11,249 nucleotides of DNA from Bifidobacteriaceae bacterium (GCA_031278075.1 JAITLE010000070.1:1-11249); one strand, 5' to 3'. Positions 1 to 6,761 are shown, counted from the stretch's first letter. Notes: generated from the sequence alone by a model not told the origin. Translations and numbers: made by a program.

Positions 1-41
1 TCCTGACGCTAAGAGCACAAGACAAACACAGAGGAGACCCA
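1..41 (+). promoter_or_regulatory. 3' tail of the rplJ leader with ribosome binding site
   Basis: Only the end of the untranslated leader is inside the window. A GAGGAG Shine-Dalgarno lies at 31-36, 5 nt before the ATG at 42, and fixes the rplJ start. In many bacteria the L10-L12 complex binds a longer leader upstream of rplJ to repress its own translation. Any such structure would lie mostly left of the window and cannot be judged here. Confidence 0.6.
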
Positions 42-563
42 ATGGCGAGGCCAGACAAGGTGGCGGCGGTCGAAGAGATCCGCCGCAACGTGGCTCAGTC
101 CGAGGCGACCATGCTGACCGAGTACCGCGGGCTCACGGTCGCAGACCTGAAGGCGCTGCGCCAGGCTCTTGGTGGTGGCGCCACCTACAGCGTGGTCAAG
201 AACACGTTGGCGAAGATCGCCATCGGCGAGGAGGGTGTCACCGGCCTCGACGAGGCCTTGACGGGGTCGACCGCCGTCGCGTATGTGCGTGATGATCCGG
301 TCGCCGCGGCGAAGGTCTTGCGCGAGTTCGCGCGGACCCACCGCTCGTTGGTGATCAAGGGCGGCATCTTCGAGGGCCGCGCCCTCACAGCAGAAGATGT
401 GGGCAAGCTCGCGGACATGGATTCGCGGGATGTGACGCTGGCCAAGCTGGCCGGCGTGTTGAAGGCGTCGCTGTTCCAGGCGGCGCGCTTGTTCGCGGCC
501 CCCGCCTCGCAGGCGGTCCGCACCATCGACGCCCTGCGGGAAAAGCAGGAGTCAGCGGCCTGA
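42..563 (+). CDS. rplJ: 50S ribosomal protein L10
   Basis: This 173-residue protein is the L10 stalk base. It binds 23S rRNA with its N-terminal half and carries L7/L12 dimers on its C-terminal helix, so the ribosome can recruit translation factors. The N-terminus MARPDKVAAVEEI and the following AxMLTEYRGLTVADLKALRQ block are typical L10, as is SVVKNTLAKIA near residues 50-60. The Ala-rich end (about residues 135-170) fits the L7/L12-binding helix. Length is normal for actinobacteria. It is followed by rplL with a 63-nt gap, the usual order. The start is fixed by GAGGAG at 31-36. The stop is TGA. Confidence 0.97.
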   Translation: MARPDKVAAVEEIRRNVAQSEATMLTEYRGLTVADLKALRQALGGGATYSVVKNTLAKIAIGEEGVTGLDEALTGSTAVAYVRDDPVAAAKVLREFARTHRSLVIKGGIFEGRALTAEDVGKLADMDSRDVTLAKLAGVLKASLFQAARLFAAPASQAVRTIDALREKQESAA

Positions 564-593
564 TCGGCCCGAAAACCAACAACACGGCCGATC
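562..593 (+). promoter_or_regulatory. rplJ-rplL intercistronic hairpin
   Basis: A perfect 8-bp inverted repeat, GATCGGCC (562-569) and GGCCGATC (586-593), encloses an A/C-rich 16-nt loop. The left arm starts inside the rplJ stop codon. There is no T-run, so it is unlikely to be a full terminator. L7/L12 is needed in several copies per L10, so a processing or mRNA-stability element between the genes is plausible; that role is inferred. Confidence 0.45.
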
Positions 594-626
594 CGACGGC
601 TGGCATCCAAAGAAAGGTACCGAAAA

Positions 627-1013
627 ATGGCAAAGCTCAGCACCGACGAGCTGATCGAGCAGTTCAAGCAAATGTCCCTGATCGAACTCTCCGAGTTCGT
701 CAAGGAATTCGAGAAGGTCTTCGAAGTGACCGCGGCCGCGCCCGCCGCCGTGGCGGTCGCCGCCGGCCCCGCTGTTGTCGAAGCGGAGCCGGAAGAGGAG
801 CAGACCGAGTTCGACGTGATCCTCGACTCGTTCGGCGACAAGAAGATCCAGGTCATCAAGGTGGTCCGCCAGCTCACATCGTTGGGTCTCGCCGAGGCGA
901 AGGCCCTGGTCGAGGCCGTCCCGAGGCCAGTCCTCGAGCGGGCCAACAAGGAAGCCGCGGAGAAGGCGAAAGCGGCTCTCGAAGAGGCCGGCGGCACCGT
1001 CACCGTGAAGTGA
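627..1013 (+). CDS. rplL: 50S ribosomal protein L7/L12
   Basis: This 128-residue protein is the multicopy stalk protein that contacts EF-Tu and EF-G. The N-terminal dimerisation domain (about 1-35, LSTDELIEQFKQMSLIELSEFVKEF) is followed by an Ala/Val-rich hinge (about 36-55). The globular C-terminal domain (about 60-128) carries DKKIQVIKVVRQLTSLGLAEAK. The factor-binding lysines equivalent to E. coli K65, K70 and K84 and the arginine at R73 are present. The usual LGLKEAK reads LGLAEAK here, so the K81 equivalent is Ala, a minor departure. A Shine-Dalgarno-like AAGG lies at 614-617, 9 nt before the ATG. The stop is TGA. The neighbouring gene converges with a 15-nt gap. Confidence 0.97.
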   Translation: MAKLSTDELIEQFKQMSLIELSEFVKEFEKVFEVTAAAPAAVAVAAGPAVVEAEPEEEQTEFDVILDSFGDKKIQVIKVVRQLTSLGLAEAKALVEAVPRPVLERANKEAAEKAKAALEEAGGTVTVK

Positions 1014-1028
1014 CTTCTGGGGGCCGGG

Positions 1029-1388
1029 TCAGTCGTCGTAGTGCATGGCGGCCTCCTCCGCGGAGAACGCCAGCCCGTCCAGGCCGTCGTCTTGGGCGAA
1101 CACGTCGGCGACCCGGCCCTCCGTCATCGCTTCTAGACGGCCCGCGCGGGCCCAGTCAACTAATTCCCCTGTCAATTCCCACACTTCGGGCTCCTCGCTG
1201 TCGAGGCGCTCGGTGAGCGATTCGACCTCCCCCTCCCGGACCAGGCGGCGCGCTTCGACCGGTTCGTATTCGGGCGGGTCGTAGCCGGTGTCCAGCGGGT
1301 CGATCCCGCCCGGGGTCAACAAGTCAGCGGCGGTGTTCTGGGCCGCGTCGAACGGGGGATCCAAGGGTGCGTCGGTGAAGCGAGCCAT
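1029..1388 (-). CDS. DUF5709 family small acidic protein
   Basis: This 119-residue protein has the layout I recall for the actinobacterial family DUF5709. LDTGYDPPEYEPV is at about residues 32-44, ESLTERLDSEEPEVW at 56-70, RAGRLEA at 81-87, and the C-terminus is DGLDGLAFSAEEAAMHYDD. It is strongly acidic, with no signal peptide or membrane segment, so it should be cytoplasmic. No biochemical function is known to me. It converges on rplL with a 15-nt gap and is divergent from birA with 26 bp between start codons. No Shine-Dalgarno precedes the ATG at 1388; a TAGAGA box 9 nt upstream could be the -10 of a leaderless transcript. The stop is TGA. Confidence 0.85.
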   Translation of the reverse strand: MARFTDAPLDPPFDAAQNTAADLLTPGGIDPLDTGYDPPEYEPVEARRLVREGEVESLTERLDSEEPEVWELTGELVDWARAGRLEAMTEGRVADVFAQDDGLDGLAFSAEEAAMHYDD

Positions 1389-1397
1389 GCCGACCAG

Positions 1398-1403
1398 TCT
1401 CTA
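1398..1403 (-). promoter_or_regulatory. Candidate -10 box of the DUF5709 gene
   Basis: Read on the minus strand this is TAGAGA, 9 nt before the ATG at 1388. It lacks the final T of the TANNNT consensus, so it is the weakest of the boxes called in this window. It overlaps the birA -10 box on the other strand by 2 bp. Confidence 0.3.
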
Positions 1404-1407
1404 CCCT
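1402..1407 (+). promoter_or_regulatory. birA -10 box, leaderless arrangement
   Basis: TACCCT matches the actinobacterial TANNNT consensus and ends 7 nt before the birA ATG at 1415, which would put transcription initiation at or very near the start codon. GGAG at 1408-1411 is too close to the ATG (3 nt) to act as a normal Shine-Dalgarno. Confidence 0.5.
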
Positions 1408-1414
1408 GGAGCCT

Positions 1415-2323
1415 ATGCTCCCGCCGCTTGACCCTGCCCGTCTCACCGAGGCGCTGGTCGCCCAGGGTCCGTTCGCGGGCGTCACGGTGGTTGGCCGGAC
1501 CGGCTCCACCAACGCCGACCTCCTGGAAGCCGCCGCGACCGCGCCGCATTTGACCGCGTTGGTCGCGGAACATCAGACTCTGGGCCGGGGCCGCCACCAC
1601 CCGGGCGAGGCCGTCCCCCGCCGCTGGGTGGCTCCGCCGCGCAGTTCCCTGCTGGTCTCGGTGTTGTTGCGTCCGCCTAGCCCGCCGCCATCTCCGCCGA
1701 CCCTGTTGCCGCTCGCCTTCGCCTTGGCCGCGATTCGCGCCGTCGACTTGATCTTGCCGGGCCGCCTGGCCTTGAAATGGCCCAATGACATCGTCGCGCC
1801 GCACCCCGCCGTCCAGTTCCGCCAAAAGGTGGGCGGCGTGTTGGCCGCGTTGGCGCCCACCGGCGAGTTGGTGATCGGGCTCGGTCTGAACGTCCACCAA
1901 ACGTCCGCTCAACTCGCCGACATCTCGCCGCCCGATGCCGTCCGCCCACCCGCACCCGGCCGTCCCGCTTTGGCGGACGCGCCCGAGGTGGCTGGGGCGG
2001 ATGGCGGTGTCCCCGCGGACGCGCCCGCGACGTCGGCCGCGTCGTTGGCGACACTGGGCGCTCCCGACGTGGACCGGACCTGGCTCGCGATCGCCTACCT
2101 GGCGGCCGCCGCGGACCAGAGCGAACGCTGGGCGAGGGGAGAGCGCGGGCTGGTGGACGGCATCGTGCGGCGGATGGAAACGCTGGGCCGCCAAGTGATC
2201 GCCCGACTGCCGGGCGGTGATGTGATCCGGGGGACTGCGCAGCGGCTCGCGGGCGACGGCGCGTTGATGCTGGTCACAGGCTCGGGCGCGATTCGGCGCG
2301 TGGACGCGGCCGAAGTCGTCTGA
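1415..2323 (+). CDS. birA: Biotin--[acetyl-CoA-carboxylase] ligase, no HTH domain
   Basis: This 302-residue enzyme activates biotin with ATP and transfers it to the acceptor lysine of biotin carboxyl carrier domains. Motifs in order: TGSTNADLL (29-37), QTLGRGR (54-60) with W71, SVLLRP (82-87), catalytic KWPND (121-125), KVGGVLAAL (138-146), GLGLNV (155-160), and a C-terminal BPL_C domain (about 246-302). There is no N-terminal helix-turn-helix, so it should not be a repressor like E. coli BirA. Three insertions stand out: about six residues in the biotinyl-AMP loop (GRGRHHPGEAVPRRW), a longer loop after KWPND, and a Pro/Ala-rich stretch at about 172-206. The core motifs still support an active enzyme. 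The adenylate cyclase gene follows after 47 nt. Confidence 0.93.
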   Translation: MLPPLDPARLTEALVAQGPFAGVTVVGRTGSTNADLLEAAATAPHLTALVAEHQTLGRGRHHPGEAVPRRWVAPPRSSLLVSVLLRPPSPPPSPPTLLPLAFALAAIRAVDLILPGRLALKWPNDIVAPHPAVQFRQKVGGVLAALAPTGELVIGLGLNVHQTSAQLADISPPDAVRPPAPGRPALADAPEVAGADGGVPADAPATSAASLATLGAPDVDRTWLAIAYLAAAADQSERWARGERGLVDGIVRRMETLGRQVIARLPGGDVIRGTAQRLAGDGALMLVTGSGAIRRVDAAEVV

Positions 2324-2355
2324 AATCGGCGCCACGCGACGCCGCGGGCGTGCCT

Positions 2356-2361
2356 TAGAGT
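2356..2361 (+). promoter_or_regulatory. Adenylate cyclase -10 box, leaderless arrangement
   Basis: TAGAGT matches TANNNT. It ends 6 nt before a TTG at 2368 and 9 nt before the ATG at 2371. No Shine-Dalgarno lies in the 44-nt birA-TTG interval, so the cyclase probably has its own leaderless transcript as well as any read-through from birA. Confidence 0.45.
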
Positions 2362-2370
2362 GATTGGTTG

Positions 2371-3423
2371 ATGGAGGAGGACCGACTGCGCCGACTGAGC
2401 CGGGGCGAGTACTCGACGGCCCGGGACCGGGCCGCCATGATCGCGGGCGCCCCGGTGCTGTACACGCTGGCGCAGGTCCAAGAGATGACCGCGGTGAGCC
2501 GCGATTACCTCCAGTCTTTCCTGAGGTCCATGGGCCTGCCCACGCCGGCGGAGGACCAGGCCGCGTTCAGCGTCCGCGACGTCGACGCGATCATCTCATC
2601 GCACGAGGTGACCGAATACGGAGTGCTCGGGCCGCAGACCGAGATCCAACTGTTGCGTGCCGTCTCGCACACGGCGGAACGTCTCGCTTGGTGGCAGTTC
2701 GAATCGTTGGTGGACGATGCCGCCGACCGCTACTCGCTCGACGCGGCGTCCGCGCGACTAGTCGTGTTGGACAAGATCGCGGACCTGGCGGACATCTTCG
2801 AAGCCCAGATCACGTACGCCTGGCGGCGGCACCTGTCCCGGTTGATCATGCGGATCGGCGACGCGGTCGGGGAGATCGGCGCCGACGGGGGCGGGCCCGC
2901 GCCCGAGGCGCTGCCCCTGGAGCGCGCCGTGGCCTTCGCGGACTTGGTCGGCTACACGGCGATCTCCGCCAAGCTGAACGCCTCGGATCTTGACATCATG
3001 GTGCAAGCGTTCATGCGCCAGTGCCGCGATCTGGTGTCCAGGGGCGGCGGTCGGGTCGTCAAGGAACTGGGCGACGGAGTCATGTTCGTCACCGACGAGC
3101 CGCGCCGTGCCGCTGAGATAGCGCTGGATGTGGCCGAACAGATCGGCCGCGACGGGGCGATCCCGCCCGCCCGGGTGGGTCTGGTCTGGGGTCGCGTCCT
3201 GGGCCGGTTCGGGGATGTGTTCGGGCCGTCCGTGAATCTGGCGTCGCGGCTGAGCGCTCTCGCGGCGCCCTCGGAGGTGCTGGTGGACGCCGCCACCGCC
3301 CAGACAGTCGTGGACGGGACGCGGATCAGCGCGGTCCCGTTGGGGGACACCGTGGTGGCGGGGGTCGGACCGGTCACGCCATACCGGTTGACACGCGAGG
3401 AGAGTCCGGCCGGCCCACGCTGA
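2371..3423 (+). CDS. Class III adenylate cyclase with N-terminal regulatory domain
   Basis: This 350-residue soluble protein should make cAMP from ATP. The catalytic domain (about 182-341) has every key residue, numbered from the ATG: metal-binding D191 in FADLVGYTAI and D235 in VKELGDGVMF, adenine-selecting K231 and D282 (in FGDVFGPSVNLASR), and transition-state N289 and R293. The K/D pair indicates ATP rather than GTP. Residues about 28-170 form a helical domain resembling the N-terminal regulatory module of M. tuberculosis Rv1264, described as pH- and lipid-responsive; the likeness is from memory of motif layout. No membrane segment is present. An in-frame TTG at 2368 would add one residue; the ATG is preferred because leaderless messages favour ATG or GTG. 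The stop is TGA. Confidence 0.93.
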   Translation: MEEDRLRRLSRGEYSTARDRAAMIAGAPVLYTLAQVQEMTAVSRDYLQSFLRSMGLPTPAEDQAAFSVRDVDAIISSHEVTEYGVLGPQTEIQLLRAVSHTAERLAWWQFESLVDDAADRYSLDAASARLVVLDKIADLADIFEAQITYAWRRHLSRLIMRIGDAVGEIGADGGGPAPEALPLERAVAFADLVGYTAISAKLNASDLDIMVQAFMRQCRDLVSRGGGRVVKELGDGVMFVTDEPRRAAEIALDVAEQIGRDGAIPPARVGLVWGRVLGRFGDVFGPSVNLASRLSALAAPSEVLVDAATAQTVVDGTRISAVPLGDTVVAGVGPVTPYRLTREESPAGPR

Positions 3424-3424
3424 G

Positions 3425-3468
3425 CTAGCCCCGGACTAGCCCCAGACGAGCCCCAGACGAGCCCCAGC
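3425..3468. repeat. Four tandem 11-bp repeats
   Basis: Four head-to-tail copies lie just after the cyclase stop: CTAGCCCCGGA, CTAGCCCCAGA, CGAGCCCCAGA and CGAGCCCCAGC. Neighbouring copies differ by one base. The unit length is near one DNA turn. The repeat lies in the convergent gap (3424-3559) between the cyclase and mrp, which holds no gene. Confidence 0.85.
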
Positions 3469-3490
3469 ACTGGTGGCCTGTCCACCCAGT
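3469..3490. terminator. Imperfect hairpin between the convergent cyclase and mrp genes
   Basis: ACTGGTGG (3469-3476) pairs with CCACCCAGT (3482-3490) apart from one bulged base, with a 5-nt loop. There is no T-run on either strand, which is common for actinobacterial terminators but makes the call weak. Its place between convergent genes is the main support. Confidence 0.3.
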
Positions 3491-3559
3491 TCAGGGCGTC
3501 GCGGACCGCGTCATCCCGATCCGGCTCGCCTGGCGCGGCGCGCGACAGCGGCCGAGGAG

Positions 3560-4678
3560 CTAATCCGCCCCGCCCGGAGTCCGTCCCGAGAGCCGCTCAG
3601 CGCGGGCCAGTTTGGCGGCCACCTCGCGCAAAGCCACGGCCGCGGCGCTCGCTGGTGCGGCCAGCACCACGGGTTCGCCCGCGTCGCCACCCTCACGGAC
3701 CGCCTGGTCCAACGGGATCTGGGCGAGCAACGGCACCTCCACGCCGGACGCCTCACTCAAGTTCGCGGCCACGCGGGCGCCACCCCCCTCCCCGAAGATC
3801 GCCAACCGCCCGCCGTCGGGCGTCTCCAACCAACTCATGTTCTCCACCACGCCCAGGATCGGCTGTTTGGTCTGCAAGGCCAGGGCGCCGGCGCGTTGGG
3901 CCACCTCGGCGGCGGCGGGCTGCGGCGTGGTCACCACCACCAGGGCGGCGCCGGGGATCAGCTGGCCGATCGACAGGGGCACATCACCGGTCCCGGGCGG
4001 CAGGTCGATCAACAACACGTCGAGATCGCCCCACACCACGTCGGTCAGGAACTGGCTGACCGCCCTGTGCAGCACTGGCCCGCGCCACACCACCGGCTGG
4101 CCGGGCGGCACCAGCATCCCCATGGAGAAGACCTTCACGCCGCGGGCCACTGGCGGCAAAACAGAGTCGCCGACCTGGGTCGGATCGGTCTCCACTCCCA
4201 GCATCCGCGGCATCGAGAACCCTTGGATGTCGGCGTCCAGGACGCCAACCGCGTACCCGAGGTCAGCGAACGCGACCGCCAGGTTGGCGGCGACAGAACT
4301 CTTGCCCACACCACCCTTGCCTGACGCGATGGCGATCACCGCGGTGCGGGAGGCGGGCTGAGCGAACGGCACCGCCTTGGCGGGTCCGCCGCGCAGCTTG
4401 TCCATCAGCGCCTGGCGCCGTGGCGCGTCCATCACCCCGAGCCGGACCGTCACCAGGCCCACACCTCCGAGCGCTGCCAGGGCTCGTTTGACATCCGCTT
4501 CAAGCTGGTCTTTGAGCGGGCAGCCGGGCACGGTCAACAAGATCTCCACGGTGACCGCGCCGGCAGGTCCCACTTCGATGGATTCGACCATGTCGAGGTC
4601 CGTGATGGGGCGGCGGATCTCCGGATCGATGACTGTGGCGAGCGCTTTGCGGATCTGGGCTTCGGTCGGTGTTGGCAC
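3560..4678 (-). CDS. mrp: Mrp/ApbC-type iron-sulfur cluster carrier ATPase
   Basis: This 372-residue cytoplasmic P-loop ATPase belongs to the Mrp/NBP35 family that carries Fe-S clusters to target proteins. Residues about 1-90 form a MIP18/DUF59 domain with the conserved TVPGCPL (C53). The ATPase core has the deviant Walker A GKGGVGKSS (120-128), VLDADIQG (147-153), and DLPPGTGD (225-232). The CxxC seen near the C-terminus of many Mrp proteins is absent from ENMSWLETPDGG (279-290); I recall mycobacterial Mrp lacking it too. It lies 11 nt downstream of the DUF1003 gene. The start is GTG at 4678, with TAGAAT 8 nt upstream and no clear Shine-Dalgarno. The stop is TAG. Confidence 0.95.
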   Translation of the reverse strand: MPTPTEAQIRKALATVIDPEIRRPITDLDMVESIEVGPAGAVTVEILLTVPGCPLKDQLEADVKRALAALGGVGLVTVRLGVMDAPRRQALMDKLRGGPAKAVPFAQPASRTAVIAIASGKGGVGKSSVAANLAVAFADLGYAVGVLDADIQGFSMPRMLGVETDPTQVGDSVLPPVARGVKVFSMGMLVPPGQPVVWRGPVLHRAVSQFLTDVVWGDLDVLLIDLPPGTGDVPLSIGQLIPGAALVVVTTPQPAAAEVAQRAGALALQTKQPILGVVENMSWLETPDGGRLAIFGEGGGARVAANLSEASGVEVPLLAQIPLDQAVREGGDAGEPVVLAAPASAAAVALREVAAKLARAERLSGRTPGGAD

Positions 4679-4686
4679 GGGCGCCT

Positions 4687-4692
4687 ATTCTA
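4687..4692 (-). promoter_or_regulatory. mrp -10 box overlapping the DUF1003 stop codon
   Basis: On the minus strand TAGAAT lies 8 nt before the mrp GTG at 4678. Its first three bases are the TAG stop of the DUF1003 gene. mrp may thus be expressed both from the upstream cluster and from its own leaderless promoter. Confidence 0.45.
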
Positions 4693-5298
4693 CTTGTCCC
4701 GCCCATCTAGGGCCGTTCCCGGATCTGGGGGGACGGAATCGTCCACTGGGGCTGCTGGCGGCGCGGCGGCCCGCGCGGCAGACGGTGGGGCGTCCACCGC
4801 GACGGCTGGCGGCGTCGTCCTCAATCGTTCCAACTGGTCTAAGAAGTCGCGCAACTCACCGCGGACGAAGTCCCGGGTCGCCACGTCCTGGAGGGCGATA
4901 CGCAACGCGGCGACCTCCCGGGCGAGGTATTCGGTGTCTGCGAGGTTACGCTGCGCTTGGATCCGGTCCCGGTCGGCGGTGACGCGGTCGCGGTCGTCCT
5001 GGCGGTTCTGCGCCAGCAGAATCAACGGCGCGGCGTAAGAGGCCTGCAGCGACAACGCCAACGTGAGCACCGTGAAGCCGTATTGGGAGGAGTCGAAGCG
5101 CAGCCGGGTGGGCGCATAAGAGTTCCAAGCCAGCCACAGGAGGCAGAAAACTGTCATCCAAACCAAGAAGCGTGGCGTGCCCATGAAACGGGCTATCGCC
5201 TCCGCGCCGCGTCCGAACACATCCGACGACCGGTTGTCGCGTTTGCGGTCGAACCAGGAGCGGCGCCTATCCCGTGGGGTGTCCAACCGGTCGGCCAT
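4690..5298 (-). CDS. DUF1003 family inner-membrane protein
   Basis: This 202-residue protein has the DUF1003 core: two hydrophobic segments (about 43-60, TPRFLVWMTVFCLLWLAW, and 73-95) ending in the family motif SLQASYAAPLILLAQNRQ (about 83-100). A charged, probably coiled-coil segment (about 100-160) and a Pro/Ala-rich tail follow. It should sit in the cytoplasmic membrane with both ends inside; no activity is known. The ATG overlaps the end of the MgtE_N/CBS gene by 32 bp, and AGGAGG lies 6 nt upstream, so the two are co-transcribed and probably translationally coupled. mrp follows. This order is conserved in actinobacteria and suggests a link with divalent-cation sensing, but that is inference. 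The stop is TAG. Confidence 0.92.
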   Translation of the reverse strand: MADRLDTPRDRRRSWFDRKRDNRSSDVFGRGAEAIARFMGTPRFLVWMTVFCLLWLAWNSYAPTRLRFDSSQYGFTVLTLALSLQASYAAPLILLAQNRQDDRDRVTADRDRIQAQRNLADTEYLAREVAALRIALQDVATRDFVRGELRDFLDQLERLRTTPPAVAVDAPPSAARAAAPPAAPVDDSVPPDPGTALDGRDK

Positions 5299-6583
5299 GG
5301 CTCACCTCCTCGGCGGGTCCCAGGGACAGGTCGGTGACGTCGTCGTCGCCGGAACGCCAGTCGTCGGGCAACAGGTGGTCCAGGACGTCATCTGCGGACA
5401 CCGCCCCCAGCAGGCGCCGGTCGCGGTCCACCACGGGCAGCGCGATCAAGTTGTAGGTCGCCATGAGGCGGGTGACGCGGCCGAGCGGGTCGTTTGGCGC
5501 CAAGGATTCGATGTCCGTGTCGATGATCGAGCCGATCGCCTGGTGCGGCGGTTCACGCAGCAGCGCCTGGATGTGCGCCACGCCCACGAGCCGGCCCGTC
5601 GGCGTCTCGTTCGGGGGACGTGTCACGAACACCATCGACGCCAGCGCCGGCGACAAGTCCTGGCGCCGGACCGCCGCGAGCGCCTGCGCGATCGGCGTCT
5701 CCGGGGGCAGAATCACCGGCTCGGTCGTCATCAAGCCGCCCGCGCTGTGCTCGCCGTAGGCGAGCAGCCGCCGCACATCTTGCGCTTCCTCGGGTTGCAT
5801 CAACGCCAGCAGCACCGCCGCCTCGTTCTCGGGGAGTTCTAGGATCAGGTCTGTCGCGTCGTCGGGTTCCATCGCTTCCAACACGTCGGCCGCGCGCGCC
5901 CGGCCCAGGTGTGCGATGATCTGCAGCCTGTCCTCGTCGCCCAGTTCCTGCAGCACGTCGGCGAGCCTGTCGTTGTCGAGGGCCGCCGCCACCTCCAGCC
6001 GCCGCGCCTTCGGCATGTCATGCATCAGGTCCGCCATGTCCGGCGGTTTGATGTCCCCCCAGGACGCCATCAGCTGCCCCACGCCCTGCACGCCTGCCTG
6101 TCCCGCCAGATCGGGCACGTCCAGCACTTCCAGCAGTTCGGTTTTCCCCCGCCGCCGTCCGATGCCGCGCGGTGACGCCCCGAGCCGCACGAACAGTTGG
6201 GTGACCTCCCAGTCGCCACGTAAGGGCGCATGTGATTCAAGGGCGACGTCTTCGACGATCGCGGCGCCGCCGTCTTTCAAGGTGATGCGCCGGTCTAACA
6301 GTTCCCCGACGACGAGCGTCTCATTGGGGCGTTGCTCGAAGCGTCGCATGTTGACCAACCCGGTCGAGACGATCTGCCCTGCGTCGACTGACACCACGCG
6401 CGTGAACGGCAGGAACACCCGGCGTTTCCCGGGAACTTCGACCACTAAGCCGATGGCTCGCGGCCGTTCCTTGACGCCGATGGTGACGACCACGTCGCGC
6501 GCCCAGCCGACCCGGTCCCCGATCGGGTCGAAGACGGGAGTTCCTGCGAGGCGCGCCACGAAGACACGGCGCGAAGGGTTCAC
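5267..6583 (-). CDS. Soluble PRC-like/MgtE_N/CBS-pair protein
   Basis: This 438-residue protein is built like the cytosolic part of the magnesium channel MgtE but has no membrane domain. Residues about 7-150 look like tandem PRC-barrel-like modules (VGWARDVVVTIG, RAIGLVVEV). About 165-280 is an MgtE_N helical superhelix (MADLMHDMPKARRLEVAAAL, ADVLEAMEPDDATDLILELP). YGEHSAGGLMTTEPV (276-290) is the MgtE hallmark, and two CBS domains span about 285-345 and 350-408. In MgtE these parts sense Mg2+ and gate the pore. Here a sensor working with the overlapping DUF1003 membrane protein is possible but inferred. The start is GTG, with TAGGCT 6 nt upstream. The stop is TAG. Confidence 0.9.
   Translation of the reverse strand: MNPSRRVFVARLAGTPVFDPIGDRVGWARDVVVTIGVKERPRAIGLVVEVPGKRRVFLPFTRVVSVDAGQIVSTGLVNMRRFEQRPNETLVVGELLDRRITLKDGGAAIVEDVALESHAPLRGDWEVTQLFVRLGASPRGIGRRRGKTELLEVLDVPDLAGQAGVQGVGQLMASWGDIKPPDMADLMHDMPKARRLEVAAALDNDRLADVLQELGDEDRLQIIAHLGRARAADVLEAMEPDDATDLILELPENEAAVLLALMQPEEAQDVRRLLAYGEHSAGGLMTTEPVILPPETPIAQALAAVRRQDLSPALASMVFVTRPPNETPTGRLVGVAHIQALLREPPHQAIGSIIDTDIESLAPNDPLGRVTRLMATYNLIALPVVDRDRRLLGAVSADDVLDHLLPDDWRSGDDDVTDLSLGPAEEVSHGRPVGHPTG
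5305..5310 (-). promoter_or_regulatory. Strong Shine-Dalgarno of the DUF1003 gene
   Basis: AGGAGG, continuing as AGGAGGTGA, lies 6 nt before the ATG at 5298 and inside the 3' end of the upstream gene. It is the best Shine-Dalgarno in the window and contrasts with the first genes of other units, which have -10 boxes in this position. Confidence 0.8.
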
Positions 6584-6589
6584 GACCCA

Positions 6590-6595
6590 AGCCTA
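6590..6595 (-). promoter_or_regulatory. -10 box of the MgtE_N/CBS - DUF1003 - mrp cluster
   Basis: On the minus strand TAGGCT ends 6 nt before the GTG at 6583, with no Shine-Dalgarno present. It matches TANNNT and would give a leaderless transcript for the whole leftward cluster. Confidence 0.5.
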
Positions 6596-6630
6596 GAACA
6601 CGCGGCAAAACCTTCTCCGTTCTGAGTTCT

Positions 6631-6662
6631 CCCGGACGCCGCGCTTGGGCGCGGCGTCCGGG
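6631..6662 (-). terminator. Perfect 14-bp-stem hairpin
   Basis: CCCGGACGCCGCGC (6631-6644) and GCGCGGCGTCCGGG (6649-6662) are perfect complements around a TTGG loop. It lies between the pepP stop and the cluster promoter at 6590-6595, where it could insulate the two leftward units. No T-run follows directly on either strand, so the terminator role rests on stem strength and position. The rest of the 185-nt interval 6584-6768 shows no supported gene. Confidence 0.6.
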
Positions 6663-6742
6663 ACGTGTGCCGCCCAGGGCGGGTCGCCGAACAACCCGGG
6701 AACGACGAGATCCACCAGGTAGCCGAAACCTCTGCGCCTGAA

Positions 6743-6761
6743 CCGAGTCTCGCCTACTCGG
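6743..6761 (-). terminator. Short hairpin just after pepP
   Basis: CCGAGT (6743-6748) and ACTCGG (6756-6761) form a 6-bp perfect stem with a 7-nt loop. On the minus strand it starts 7 nt after the pepP TAG stop. It may act with the stronger hairpin at 6631-6662. Confidence 0.35.

Noticed and set aside
562..593. Full transcription terminator between rplJ and rplL
   Set aside because: There is no T-run, and rplL must be expressed at a high level from the same transcript.
185..1003. Long minus-strand open frame across rplJ and rplL
   Set aside because: It lies opposite two certain ribosomal protein genes, spans their intergenic hairpin, and has a Ser/Ala/Arg-rich composition typical of GC-rich shadow frames.
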